The notes: generated by a model not told the origin, from the sequence alone. Counted from the stretch's first letter, positions 1 through 11,924 are shown. The stretch: DNA of 64,000 bases from Favolaschia claudopus (GCA_037176885.1 JAWWNJ010000043.1:1302001-1366000), one strand, 5' to 3'. Numbers and translations: made by a program.

Positions 1-925
1 AGATGATAAGTTGCGCCCTAGAAGGTGTTCCAAGTTTGATCGGCAGAGATTAGCACTGAATTGCAAAGCAAAGGATAAGACCGCCGCTCACTGCCGGATA
101 CCCCAGAACCATCCATGTATCACGGCGACGAAACATGACATCCAAAAGCGACAACGAGAGACTCGTAAGGCCTTTGTCAACATATTTCTTGGAAACGATT
201 TCTCCGAGAGACATTCCAGTGCATTCAATGTTCTTACGTTCTCCCAGCGATTGATGATGGATTCGGAGCGGCCCGCGGAAGCAGGAATAACTGAATAAGT
301 TGTGGTCTCGCAGCAATGACGCAGAGAAGCTGATACAGATAGCCGCATTCTTGATCTCAGATGCACGTTGAAATGGCCAAGCTACTATTTCGCCTCTTTT
401 CTTGTCTTTATTTGGTTACAATAGCCGAGTTGGTAATAGCCGAGTTGGTACAGTTTCGCTGTTTCGCCGTTCAAAAACGGAATTGATCGGAAAATTCGTG
501 TTCTTGGAGATTTAATTCCAGATGAACTGTCACGGGCGGTTGAATCTAGAATAATACCCAATCTGTAGCCGAGGATAAGGGAGAAATGTTCAGTGGCGGC
601 GTGTGACCATCACAGTCACAATTCAACATGTTGAAAATGTGTTGCGGGAGAGCCTTTGACGAATATCTCCCCCCAACGAAAGAAGGTTCCCAAACCGGGA
701 AATGGAAACGCGGTGTCTTCTGAGAGCACGGAAAGTGGAAATAAATTACTGCCTTCCAAAGAGGGATCATTAATCGACGAAGAAAGAAGGAGCAACAGTC
801 TAAATTCGTCAATCAACCACTGAATTGTCGTCCGTTTCGGTCATGTTTACCCATAGCCCACCCTGGAAGATAAATCAACATCCATCAGCATTCAACTGCT
901 AACAATCGGGGATTTGAATGGGTGA
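1..925. other. no convincing gene; short tandem duplication
   Basis: I see no reading frame here with family similarity or a sensible splice structure. Positions 421-450 hold a perfect direct repeat of the 15-mer ATAGCCGAGTTGGTA. The stretch is the 3' flank of the P450 gene that ends at 926. Confidence 0.5.
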
Positions 926-3593
926 CTATAGAGATTGACTGACCTTTAGATACAACGTCAAGTGCATTCTGATCGGGAGGCGTTCGCGCTGTTTCCACCC
1001 CAATGGGTCCGGCTCAGCTGAAGGATGACTGGGCGAAGGTGAAACGGGGGCGACGGATTGCGCAAGTGCGATGTCGGAGAAGCTTTGCAATAGACGGACA
1101 AGAAAGAATGACGCTTCGTGATATGCGAATTGTTGGCCAAGACAGATGCGAGGGCCTACAGCGTGCGAGAAAAGCAGTGGATTAGGTCAGTTGGAGTCGT
1201 TGATATGATTGCGTGGAGACTCACCGGCATTAAACGGAAGGAAAATGAACGGGTTTGGCGTCACTACGCGGATATCAAGGATCAGTGACAATGAATCTGA
1301 ACCCAGATGGACGAATGAGCATACGATATTTATGCAATCTTTCGTCGATGAAGCGGTCTGGGTCCCATTCGAGAGCTGCAAGGAAACAAAAAAAATCGAA
1401 TGAATCATTCTATCTTGAAGATGAATGCTGACAACATGCCGTCCGGGCCCCAAAGATCTTTGCGTCGATGCATTACAAGGACACTGTACGCCACCCTGTG
1501 CAATGCGGGTATTGTCAGGGAATTCCAAGTGGAAGGGATAGATCCACGGACTTTGTATTCGCGGGAACGTAGTACGGCTTTCCGCCGGGCGTCATAGAGG
1601 GCAGTAAGACGGGCTTTGTTGAAGAACGGAAATTTATCGCTCTAGCAGAAAGAAGGAAAAGAATCGGAATCACGAAAGGGATATGTCTCGGAGCAGCAGC
1701 GACGTACACGGGTGCATATAGCCTGAGCGTTTCTGCAAACTCACATAAACAACCCGTAAGAAAGGACGAATGAAGAAAGTCACGGACCATTGATGACCGC
1801 ACGCAAATACTTCATGTCGCGGAAATCTTCGGGCGTCGGTGCACGCGATGGGCCAACTGTGTTCAAAATTTCTTCCCGCAATTTGGTTTGGACGTTGGAA
1901 TGGCTGGTGAGCATGTAGACGAGGAAGGTTAAGAGGCAGGCGTTCTAAGACGGGGAAGAGAGAATATTGATTTTGTGTTTGGGGTAGTGGGGTTGAAAAT
2001 GGGCTGCTCACAGTATCCCTCCCAGCCATACTGATGTTAAGAATCTCGTCTCGTAGGATCGTACGATCTGCAGAAAAAGAAGAGAATTCAAGCTCACTTC
2101 TTCGGAAGAACATCAAGAGAAAACAAACGAACCTTGCGTATAATGAAGAAGATGATCCACCAACGTCTCGCCCTCCTGCACCTGTCGATCCTTGATCTCA
2201 TTCTTCGTATGCTCATCCGTAGATTTCTCTGCATCCGAGTCAGCTGCAGCATCCTCCCGCCGACTGACCGCCTCTGACAAAATCGGATCCAGAAACTCAT
2301 GTACGACCCTCATCGGCTCCGCAATCCTGTCACGCCAGAATTCCGTCAACGGCCATAGAGCCCCGGCGGCGCCTCGTTCAATGCTTATGTGCTGCGCGAG
2401 ATCGAGGGCGTGGCCGAAGGTGTTTGAGCGGTCGGAAGATGAGGGGGTGTTGGATGTGGATGGTGATGGTGATGATGAGGAGGGCGAGGAGGATGAAGCG
2501 TTGGGAGGATACGGAAGACCGGCGGTGAGTGTGCGTGGATTCTTGCCGAAGAGGAATTCGCTGGACGAGTCGAGACCGAATCGAGCGACGAGATCCTGAA
2601 CATCGATGTTGGTTATAATTGATGGACGTATTAACAAGGATTGTATGTATGGTGCATACTTACCTGGAAGTCAATAGGATGTCCCTCACGAAGACGATTC
2701 TTCATTACATTGATCGCTTCGAGTGAATGACGGTCGAAAAGCTCGTAGTCGCTGAATCGTTCCCGGGTGAAGAAGGGGCGAGTCATGGCGCGGTGGAATC
2801 TAAACGGCCAGTTAGTCAGCTTCAGAGGCTGACGGGATGATTTTTGCAAGGCTCACTTCCACAAGTCTCCTAAGACATTGGCGGCCGTCTCAGTGTGAGT
2901 AGCGTGTTCGCGAAATGAATGACTCACCATCAACGGAAAATATTCCCGACCCCAACAGGGGCTGAAAGATTACTCGAAGGTCCTCTCCCTTCTCAAAGCT
3001 GTTTGCTTCCGTCGCCAGGATGATCTTGAAAGGACCATGATTCCATTCTGGGAAAATTTGCGAGCCAGGCTTACCTTGACATGTTCCGGTTCGAAGGTGA
3101 AGAACTAAGAAAAGTGGACATCAGATCACAAGAGAGTAGAACGAAAGAAGAGTAACGTACCATGTCTTTGAATAATATGCGTAGATTGTATATGTTCCCA
3201 AGGCTTTTGGCGAGAATGGCCAACCCCTCGCCTTGGATAACATGGGTTTTGAAAGTCGAATGATACTGTGGTGAGCTCACCGGGATACTGCGACGCCTGC
3301 GTTTTCACGGCCGCAATCAGCAGGTCAATTCCGCCCCACCAAGCAGGGATAGTGGGGGGTAATATAGCGCCATGAGAAGCCGCCGCCCGACGATCCTTCC
3401 AAAGACTATATTGCACGCGAGCTGTGAAAACTATCGGGAGGCTGAAGAAACACAGCGACGCGACCAGCCCGCGGGATATTTGCAAGTTTAGATACGTTTC
3501 CGCGAACCATTTGGCGAAATAGACGGTAAAAGGAGGTGTAAGGAGAGTGGGGAGGAGTTTCAGCAGGTATCGGATACCGGGTGGCAAGGACAT
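926..3593 (-). CDS. cytochrome P450, CYP63-like
   Basis: A heme-thiolate monooxygenase, expected in the ER membrane with an NADPH-P450 reductase. The first exon starts [14 protein letters not shown] and carries the hydrophobic anchor. Reading down the minus strand, the exons give a [12 protein letters not shown] segment, a [18 protein letters not shown] segment, the I-helix motif (ISMAGRDT), the K-helix ExxR ([10 protein letters not shown]) and the heme loop, which is split by an intron as FLPFNAG then [10 protein letters not shown]. The cysteine in ICLG is the heme ligand. The final exon ends [11 protein letters not shown] with TAG at 926-928. Segment order and motifs match the basidiomycete CYP63 group, known in Phanerochaete for oxidation of alkanes and xenobiotics. 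There is a low-complexity Ser/Pro insert near residues 230-260. All key residues are present, so it is probably functional. The substrate is unknown. Individual intron edges are approximate. Confidence 0.85.
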
Positions 3594-3832
3594 GGAAGGA
3601 ATGGTGGTGGGTGAATTCGATGTTAGTGTATGGCTTTAGGACCGTTATTCTGGTGGTAGTTTGCTACGCCGAGGTGTTCACAGGCCTGGTATCCAATCTG
3701 CTCAATCCGAGATCACGGATCGAGTGCCATTGTTAGTATGTTTGATAACCCGATTTCTTTCCCGGTGTGCGGCAACTCACGGTGTCTTCGGTAAGCTCTG
3801 TTTGTTTCGCGCCTGATCTTCTTGGTTATGGA

Positions 3833-3867
3833 GAACGGGTCGTCAATGAGTCATTGACGACCCGTTC
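3833..3867. promoter_or_regulatory. perfect 35-nt inverted repeat with AP-1/GCN4-like core
   Basis: The arm GAACGGGTCGTCAATGA (3833-3849) is followed by one G and then by its exact reverse complement (3851-3867). The centre reads ATGAGTCAT, which is the consensus core for Gcn4/AP-1-type bZIP factors. It lies 240 bp upstream of the P450 start. Regulatory function is inferred. Confidence 0.6.
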
Positions 3868-4010
3868 ATGGCACTTGAAACAAGAGGTGAGCGGCAGAAT
3901 TGTGTGGGCGTAGGGTGTGTATGTGGGCAGTTTCGATTTTCGTGCCGTCTCCCATAGTCTATGGTCCAATCTCCGAATCGAGATGGGTGTTTGGAGCAAA
4001 GAGACGAGCT

Positions 4011-4031
4011 TGTCACAGTGTCACTGTGACA
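4011..4031. promoter_or_regulatory. 10-bp-arm palindrome TGTCACAGTG-T-CACTGTGACA
   Basis: A perfect inverted repeat with a one-base centre. The same TGTCACAGTG word recurs upstream of the F-box gene at 26771-26780, there followed by TGAC. It could be a binding site for a dimeric factor. Function is not known. Confidence 0.45.
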
Positions 4032-5055
4032 GCGCTAGCCGGCTCGTTGGTTACCCGGTTAGCCGGAACCTCTGTTTCCCTCCGCCACGTCGAATCTTAA
4101 AGACAGACCGTCAATAGAGATTCTCCGTTATATCTGACGGAATCTCTATCTCTGAACCATAAAGCCGTCCTTCCATACCAAGTTACCGTCCTAATCTCTG
4201 AAAATGGCCATTTTACCATCACTGCCTCAATGCTACATATCCTCTCTGCAAACCGTCTCCAGGCATCCATATCTTTCTTCTGTCGACTCCTCCTTTCGTT
4301 ATCTCAACATCCGTTGCTTTTCGTTCATTTCAATGGTCTTTGGCAATGATATCATTCGCCACCCGCAACCATCGCCACAAACTGATTATCTGTCACCTCA
4401 TAGCTAGAGCTTCCCAGCGAGCTCATTCCGAGTCTTGGCTCAAACATTCAAGTCCTCACAAATTCATTCAATTTTTGTCCACGGCCAACATCTCAAGAGC
4501 CCGACTCTCGGGAGAATTACCTGTAAGCACCGCCCTCGCTTCAATTCAACTCCATCAGGTGAATCTATTAATCCTCTGCCAGCCCTGTCCCTTTCGTGCG
4601 CTTCTTTCCGCAACTTGATCGTGTTTCGTTCATAACTCGTTGCACAGCAAGAAGCCTTCGCATTAGCCGTCTCGGAACGGTCTACGGCGAATACAATTTA
4701 AATCTACAAAATGACGAGGTGGTCAAAGACATTGTCGGCAGTTGCCTTTCACTCTCGTTCGTGAGAGCTCCGCATATTTTTCAACCCGCATCTTATGTCC
4801 CGATCTTAGGTAGACTTTGATTAATATCATCGTATCGAGTATCTATTTCCGCGCAACTGACCGACCTACCGCCTCAGGCTGTCCTTCAATCAACGGGGGC
4901 CTCCGTGGGAGATGCTTCGCATGCATGAGGCTTTGCCAAATTTGTATCGCCAGCTATCAGGCTACCTATCTTAGCGGAGAGCGTGAACTCGACACTCTCT
5001 AACACCACCCCCCGCTTCGCCTCTACCCCACTACTACCGCCTCTTGCGCCACCAA

Positions 5056-6473
5056 ATGCCACAAAAGCTCCTCCTCGTCGCAGGCGCAACTGGAAAACAA
5101 GGCCAAGCCCTCGTCAATGCCCTCAACCTCACCTCACAATCACAACCGTCCAACGAGTTCATCGTCTGGGCATTAACGCGTACCAAATCTTCCCCCGCCG
5201 CACAGGCCCTCGCATCCCAATATCCACAACACCTCACCGTCATCCAATGTAACCTCGACACACCTGATGAAGTGCGTCAAGTATTCGAGAACGCCAAACG
5301 AGAAAAAGGTGGAGTCTGGGGTGTCTTCTGCGTGTTGGCGTTCCCTGGGCTTGGAGCGAGTACGGAGGGGGAGGAGAGGCAAGGGAAGGCGAGTAAGCTC
5401 GGGAATTGATTCGGACTTATTGATTGACCAAATGAATGATCAATTTGCGACAGATTCTCGCCGACCTATCTGCCGAATTCGGCGTCTCCTCCTTCATTTA
5501 CACCTCCTCTGAGCGTGGTGGGGAATACTACGACGATTACAGAGCGAAAGCCGACCGCCTTTCAAAGGTTATGATCGAAAGACACGTTCGGGCGTTGGGC
5601 GAGTCGAAGGGGTTGCCGTGGACGTGAGCTGCCTTAAGATTCACATATATGAAATTAAACCCCCTCTTATGTGGAACCAAAGGATTCTGCGGCCAGGGTT
5701 TTTCATGGAAAATTACGAGGGAACAATCGGCGCTATTACCGTTGGTGTGTTGAAGTCTGGTTTGCAAGCTACGACGAAGGTTCAGATGGTTGTAAGTGGA
5801 CCTTTTTGCTTTCTTTCTATATTCGCAATCGTCATGATTCTATCACAGGCAGTGGATGATATTGGACAAGTAGCTGCGCGCATATTCATGGTATGCCATA
5901 ATTCTCAAGCCTGTAATTTGCTTTGAAACTAATTCAATGTGATGGTCCAGAACCCGCAACCGCATAATCGTCAGATATTCGCCATCGTCGGGGAGTGTAC
6001 GTCCTCCTCTATCTCTACTCAACCTACAATTACGCTAATCGCGAAAACTGGAATTATGATCTCTAGGCTCCACCATGGCAGAACAAGACGAATCATACAA
6101 ACGCGCTACGGGGTACGCCCTCCCAGCGATTCCAAGTTTCCTCGCCTGGCCACTGTTATCGCTAAATACGCATGTGAAGTCGTTGTGAGTGCTTCTCCTC
6201 CTCTGTCCCTTCCCACCCTCATTTACAATGACACCAACGGGGTTTAGAATCGCCGACATCGAACGCGTTCACTCCGCGCGATCCGGTGGCGAGCTCTGTC
6301 CCGAAGTTGAGGGACAAATCGCTGCGGCGAGGGAGGTGTATCCCGGGATGAGAACGGTGGAGATGTGGGCGAGGGAAACGAAGGAGAAATGTCAAGCGCA
6401 TGGCGGGAATGGAAGTGTAAGTGCGGGGTGGAATCAGGTATCAATTTTGAAGTTAATTACGGGGAGACAATGA
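5056..6473 (+). CDS. NmrA-like family NAD(P)-binding protein
   Basis: A Rossmann-fold protein of the atypical SDR/NmrA group, which includes NADP-sensing regulators and isoflavone-reductase-like enzymes. It starts MPQKLLLVAGATGKQG at the first true ATG. GATGKQG is the dinucleotide-binding GxxGxxG loop. Later exons give GVSSFIYTSSERGGEYY, then ILRPGFFMENY (the conserved PGFFMEN of this family), AVDDIGQVAARIF and IADIERVHSARSGGELCPEVEG. At least six introns were placed by eye. One joins ACG of GLPWT to ILRPGFF; another, at about 6186-6245, ends in TTTAG. Stop TGA at 6471. There is no catalytic Tyr-xxx-Lys pair of classical SDRs, as is usual for the group. It is transcribed away from the P450, and a 2OG-oxygenase relic lies just downstream on the other strand. 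Enzyme or regulator cannot be decided here. Confidence 0.8.
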
Positions 6474-6649
6474 GAAGAGATCATTCCATTTTTTTGCGAT
6501 CGACAAGCCACACACTGTCCTTGTGATTCACCCCCACGAGGCTTGAATTCGCGCTGAGAATTCTTCTCCCACAGTCATCAATTCCTTTTCCTCATCTTGT
6601 GGCTATACTCGAGTGTAAATAACAAACCCGCTTCGAAGATAGAACGACA

Positions 6650-7045
6650 CGAAACCTTCAACGCAATATCCGGATCCAGCATAAAGAACACAGGCACAGA
6701 ATACCGCTCTCCCTGTCCCGGGCGGGAAATGACGCGGTGAACTGGGGAGAGGAACGCATCCTCTGTCTTGTGTCAGAATTCGTCTCGGTGGCCTTTCCGG
6801 AAGATAGAAAGTCCAAAGCGCCGGACGGGATAAGGTGGTACATTGATTTCCCAGGCTAGATGAATGGGTCGTTTGAGCATAAGGAGGGTGAAATATAGCT
6901 TACTTGACTATCAGCGTTCCGGGAATTGGAGGAACGAATATCCATTTTGAGTCGGTGCCTGGTTTGAGCAGTTGCAGTCTTGCATCAATCCCCGGTTGTT
7001 GTAGGAGGAGAGTGAATATCTGGCCGGCATTTGCCGACGCGGGGG
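6650..7045 (-). pseudogene. decayed 2-oxoglutarate/Fe(II) oxygenase (isopenicillin N synthase-like) C-terminal fragment
   Basis: On the minus strand, a segment starting near 7040 translates as ASANAGQIFTLLLQQPGIDA, then KWIFVPPIPGTLIVN. A normal-looking intron GTAAGC...CATCTAG follows, and in another frame DAFLSPVHRVIS and ERYSVPVFFMLDP. This is the order of the C-terminal half of the 2OG-Fe(II) dioxygenase fold. The usual metal-binding H-x-D (as in HTDFG) reads S-A-N here. The second His (VHRV) and the 2OG-binding Arg (RYSVP) remain. Between the intron and DAFLSP the frame breaks and a stop appears. I see no N-terminal half. It ends against the stop of the cyclase gene at 7131. The combination of lost ligands, frame break and truncation supports a pseudogene. 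Confidence 0.65.
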
Positions 7046-7130
7046 TTCAACGGCTAACATACTTATTCACTGTAGCGCAGAGGATACGTGAGTCCCGTAG
7101 AAAATCGTGTTCATTATGCATGCTTTCCAG

Positions 7131-8533
7131 TTAAACAATCGCTAACGCGTTCGGCGGACTCGCAATCCCCCCCACGACATTCAAATTTTGGATCGTAAAG
7201 AAAAACGAGTACCGCCCGAGTTCATGACAGGTCTTTGCTAATTTTTCAAGATTGAGGTACTCAACTACGTAATAAAGACAATAAATAAGCATCGTAGACG
7301 CAAGCATATGAATGAATCTACGCACCGATACTCATTCCCCACCCACCAATGAAGACCTGATGCAGCGACCTCATATCACCGTCAATAACTTCCCCCGTAT
7401 TCGGCAGAGCTTCAAACGCGGGATTATCGCTCCCCACCAAAGACAACTTCTTCTCCCACAACCACCTCAGCAAGTCTCCAGACGCCTCCATACCAAGGAA
7501 CGTCGCATCGGCGTCAGCGCGATACGGTAAGATCGCTTGCTCGTGTGCGGGGAGGGCGTTGTATTGTTGGGTGAATCCGGTGCGGAGGACGAGGAAGTCT
7601 CCGGGTTTGAAGAACGCTGAGGCGTTGAGACCTTGCCAGGCGGCCACTTCGTCGAGCTCGGATGGGGAGATTGTCGTATTCTGAGAAGAAGTATGAGATG
7701 AATACTTATTTATAGGGTTGGTGATGTATGGCCATGGCACGTACGCTGAATACATCAAAGGTCGCGTTTTTGGACTCCATCCAGCCCGCCCAGTCGAGCA
7801 AGACTCCACGTCCTGCGATACCCTTCTGAGCTGCATCTGCGGGGCATTTTATCATTGACTGGAAATTGTCTGAGGAATGAATGAACGACGCACTCTGAAT
7901 TCCAAGTACAGTTGTGCCTTCTGCGGACACAATATCATCGAAGGTAATCAGATCGTTATAGAATCTGCCGCATCACGTTGAATCCAATCTCCGCAATTCA
8001 ACGTAAGACTCACTGATACGTCGACTGCGAATTATTCGTCGAATACGGAAAATGCTTCAACCCATCAAACTGCGTCGAAATCTGCGTGTTCAGAGTAATA
8101 ACATCGTCTTGGTATCCCGCCCTCGGCTGTATAGCATGGATAAGTGGCCTCCGGACCGGATTCAGGGGCGGGTCGGGCATGCTGAGCTCGAGATTGAGGT
8201 TGATGGCGCGTCCAAGTTGGATTTCGTTTTTCGCGGCGAGAATGGTGGTGTTGCGGATGTGATTGAGGGCGCCGAGTTGGTCGTTATCTCCCTACGAAGA
8301 GACAATGTAATGGCAGAATGCTCATTTACGTCAATGGAAGCACGCACCCAAACACCCCAGGCCGCTCGTGTAGGGAAGGATGGATGGAGTGGGAGCTCGT
8401 CGTATGTCGGCCAGTTGGCATAGATGTCCGATTCGTTGAATGCGCGTGAAACCAGCGTGAGGGGATGAGGGGTTGGCCGGGCGTGAGTGAAGACTGCTGA
8501 AACAATGACCGCGAGCGCAATGAAAGCGTTCAT
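7131..8533 (-). CDS. secreted cyclase-family (PF04199-type) hydrolase
   Basis: It belongs to the putative-cyclase/kynurenine-formamidase-like superfamily, metal-dependent hydrolases of amides or lactones. It starts MNAFIALAVIVSAVFTHARP, a clear signal peptide, so it is probably secreted. Segments in order: DIYANWPTYDELPLHPSFP, GDNDQLGALNHIRN (the typical GxxDxxGxxN start of the domain), TQISTQFDGLKHFPY (the fungal form of the HxGTHxDxPxH metal motif), AGRGVLLDWAGWM, FFKPGDFLVLRTGF, FLGMEASGDLLRWLWEKKL and VVGGIASPPNALAIV, with TAA at 7131-7133. Several short introns interrupt it. The first metal-motif His is replaced in this fungal subgroup, and which metal it uses is not known. TATAAAAAG lies 48 bp upstream of the ATG. 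The substrate is unknown. Confidence 0.75.
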
Positions 8534-8580
8534 GACGGCAAGAGGGGACGAGGTCACATTTGTAGAAAACAGAACCGCAG

Positions 8581-8589
8581 CTTTTTATA
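8581..8589 (-). promoter_or_regulatory. TATA box of the cyclase-family gene
   Basis: The minus strand reads TATAAAAAG, 48 bp before the ATG at 8533. Spacing is appropriate for a fungal TATA promoter. Confidence 0.5.
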
Positions 8590-9769
8590 TGTTGTAGAGT
8601 TTGCGGAGCCGCACACGGAATGACTGGTGGCAGGAAGAACGTTAGTAACCAGCGAACATAAGTTTAATCACTTACAAACCCATACTTATGCCCGGGAACG
8701 GAATGACTACGCATCGAAGCTGGGTTGTTTGAATGCTGAAGTGGAACTACTACGTTGGGAGATGAGGAGACCAGCGCAGCGGAGGAGCAGCATCTTGTGG
8801 CTACAAGAACATGGAGAGAAAGGGATCGGTGCAAAACCTGGTGGGATCGTCAGAACTGGGAAGGATCCCGTGAACCATTACCATGACATGGTGGAACGGG
8901 AAGGTTATTGTCGTAGCGGGCTAATTCAGCTCATTGCGCGAAAAGAGCTGGAGATGTACGTACTTGTTCCGGCGAAGATAATCAACCATACCAAAACCAT
9001 ACGGAAAAAGGCGTTCGGAAATGGCCCTTGGGAATGGAATCATTCCATTCTCTCGAAAAATAGTCAGAGAAGGCAGACAGAACCTCACGGTTCCGAGCGG
9101 TGCTCCGATGATTCTCGGAGATTCCTTCCGTTAGAATTCCGGCAAAGATCAAGAAAAGATGTCGAAAATACTGGCAGCTCCCTCTAATGTCTGCCTTGCC
9201 GTCTTGGACACTGGCACAACGCGTCATCTGAGGTTCTAGTGCATCTGTTCGACAGTTTGCTCTGCTCCAGGGCGTTAGGGGTGCGGTATACAGTACACTG
9301 CAGCAAACGGTGGTGAAGGAAGCACAAGAAGAACAAGCCACATTGTCACGCAAATGTCACACGGATGAAGCCGGCTTTGATTACCGGTTCGGCCGAAACT
9401 CTTCCTCCCTCTTCCCACCACCTCGTTTCGAGTCCCATCTTTTGCTGCTCGGATTTGACGACTTGATCGATGAACGTTATGAACTACCCTACAATTGGGC
9501 TGAACTTGGACTCCTCCCTTGTTCCGTGGCTGGCGTTTGAATTCTTCCTTTTTTCTACGAGTACATATCATTTATTGACTTTCGTTGTCTCAGTCGCAGA
9601 AATTCCGTCGATATGCGCTACCTGTTGCTAGGTTAGAAAGCTGGGAAATAGTGTCAAGCGTCGAGCGCTTTGAAATGTCCTAGGCCCTGGCTTCAATCTG
9701 CTGCTTTGATTGGTCCAAGCGTGTCGAGCGGTGCCAAAGCGTCGCTTTGATGGAGTGCCTATAAAGTCT
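8590..9769. other. intergenic, no supported gene
   Basis: A long open frame on the plus strand (8627-9187) has no ATG near its start and no recognisable motif, so I do not call it. Positions 9640-9760 contain several related AAGCG(TG)TCGAGCG words. Both flanking genes are transcribed away from this stretch. Confidence 0.45.
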
Positions 9770-9776
9770 CTTAAGG
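9770..9776 (+). promoter_or_regulatory. TATA box (TATAAAG) of the MYND gene
   Basis: TATAAAG lies 43 bp before the ATG at 9813, in good position for a core promoter. Confidence 0.5.
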
Positions 9777-9812
9777 TGTGCAACTCGCTCAGAATATTTA
9801 ACAAGTAATTCT

Positions 9813-11855
9813 ATGGCGTCCCCCCTCAACATTGATAGTCTCTCTGCGCTTCCTCCCTCGATACGGGTAAGTTTATTGTCACATTTTCCTCCACCTTGCC
9901 ACTCACCAATTCCATTTCCAGCGCATTGCCATGCTCGCCGCTCGCGGCTCCATGCCCGCCTGGGAACAAATCATGAAGCTCATTGAAACCAGCCCAGGAC
10001 CCTCCTCGTACATCTACCTCCACGTCATATACGCCAACCTTGACCCCACTCGCATCCCTCATACCCACCCATCATCCCGTCAAGCCCGGGCCCCCATTTC
10101 AATGGCATTGGGCGCCATGGTCGGTATCGTTCAATTCCACGATCTCGAACTCCCCTCTCCCATGCTCATTGCTCTCTGGCCAAGACTTTGGTCGTGGATC
10201 CAATTTCTGGAAGGGTTGCCGGAGCACCTACCCCTTCTGCCTGCGGGGTCTGAGAGTGAAAGAACCAACCCCACTATGCCGCTCTCTGTTGCTATCTGGC
10301 CGTTCCTTCGAAGTCCCGAGGCGAGGACCATAGTACACGCCACACCCAGTATCCATGCCTTTGTGATTCGTCTATGGAAGCTCCTCCCCGACTCACAGGT
10401 CCGCACCTCACCCTATTACGGAGTATTCTACACATTTCTATGCCACTGCGACGCTCCCAGCTGCGTCGACGCCTTCATCCACGCATGCGATGACGATCCC
10501 CACACCCTCGCATCCCTAATTGTCCAGCAAATCAATCTCGTCGTCGGCGCGTGTGTCGATCCCAAAGCCGAATATCCGCTCCTCATCCTGAAAGCACGTC
10601 TCGACTGTCTGTCCGGTCTCGTCATGATACGAAACCCTCGACTCCTTTCCGCGTTACTCTCCGCAGGGCTCATCAAAGCCTTCACGCTCGCCATCGTGCG
10701 TCTTCACGTTTTTCGCGGCGTAGAAGCAACATTGGAGGCCATCGTTCTGATGCTTCCGCATCTACTTCAGATGGATACAGGATTCCCGTATCTTCCTGAC
10801 GCACTCAAAGCTGGGCTACTCGTTGGATTGATAGGCTGCGCCGCGCGGTACAATTCCACCAGCAAGATCGTTCGCTTCGTCTTGGATATTTTCTCAACGG
10901 TACTTCCTGCTTCGCTGGCCCATTATCATGTGATTTCTGCCCTATCTGTCCCGCTTCGAAGAGCCAGGAAATCCGCTTGCGATCCTCGTTTCCTTGCCTC
11001 CCCCGTCGCTGATAAATGGTCGGACTTCTTGGCACTTGCTGAACAGCGGCTCAGTCTCTATGAACATTTTCGTTCAACGGGATCCGCTCGTTTCCAGAGT
11101 TGTAGCAATTATGAGGTTCGTGAACCGTTTTTGTTTGAGGCTGAAATTCTGATGAACCTTCGTTTCAGTGTACTGAGCTACGGAAAGTTTCCGAATTGAA
11201 ATGTTGTGGAGGCTGTCAGGTCAAGCTCTACTGCTCGCGCAAGTGTCAGATCAGCGATTGGAAGGTGTATGGGCATCGTCAGCTCTGCGAATCGAGTATG
11301 TTTTCACCTCCCCGCTCTCTATATTGTATCTGGTACTGACTCAGAATTCGTGGTTGTATCTCTACAGTTGCCGCGTCGACATCATTGACACGCCTCCATC
11401 GCCGTCAAGACGCATTCTGGCAACTGATGATGCGAAGCGACCACGAATCTTGCGAACTTGAGATTTTGCGCCAACAGCTGCGGTATATGCTCCATTATGA
11501 GGGCCGACAAGATTTCCTCACCGAGTTCGATTATACGGAGGGGTTTTGTAAGATTAGGGTGAAGCGCGCTCAAGCGGCCGAACGTCGCGGGGATTCGCAG
11601 CGTGAGGGTAAGGATGGAGACAGGGCGGAAGATGAAGACGAACACCCGCCGGTGCATTGCGTTGTCATTGACGAAGGATCCGGGACGCTCAATCGGAGTT
11701 ATATGGTGAGGGAGAGTCATATGAACTCGAATTCGATGGAGGGATTGAGAAAGATTTGTGGGGAGATTAAGTGTGGGACGCTTGATATGCGGGACGAAGA
11801 GGGGATTATGGCGAGGATCCGGGATCTGATTGAGCTGAAGGCCGAGCCGTTTTGA
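9813..11855 (+). CDS. MYND-type zinc-finger protein
   Basis: Four exons give a clean 620-residue frame: 9813-9866, 9922-11115, 11169-11295 and 11368-11855. All junctions keep phase and have GT..AG ends. The N-terminus is MASPLNIDSLSALPPSIR. A long helical, Leu-rich region without catalytic motifs follows (about residues 20-410). The exon-2/3 splice then creates a MYND finger: CSNYEC, CCGGC, YCSRKCQ, DW and H..LC, which are the expected paired Cys/His zinc ligands. The C-terminal 160 residues are charged. In this family MYND binds partner peptides. Large families of such proteins exist in mushroom genomes and most have no known role. Without the splice at 11115/11169 the frame would stop before the finger, which supports that intron. 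Confidence 0.85.
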
Positions 11856-11892
11856 ATGGATGGTTGATTCTTCGTCCTTGACTTCCCGAACA

Positions 11893-11924
11893 GATAGCGC
11901 ATAGCGCAGTGCTATTGCGCTATC
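11893..11924. repeat. hairpin just 3' of the MYND gene
   Basis: Perfect 9-bp arms GATAGCGCA and TGCGCTATC flank a 14-nt loop. It begins 38 bp after the MYND stop codon, so it would be in the 3' UTR. The rest of the gap up to 12524 holds no gene. Confidence 0.4.

Larger units (their letters stand above)
3594..5055. other. intergenic region between divergent genes, rich in inverted repeats
   Basis: This lies between the P450 (-) and the NmrA-like gene (+), so it should contain both promoters. I see no gene. Besides the two palindromes listed separately, a third hairpin lies at about 4115-4148 (TAGAGATTC...GAATCTCTA arms, one bulged base). Confidence 0.5.

Noticed and set aside
8627..9187. Long plus-strand open frame of 186 codons between the cyclase and MYND genes
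   Set aside because: Begins at GTG, has no ATG near its start, no motif and no splice logic; amino-acid composition does not resemble a folded domain.
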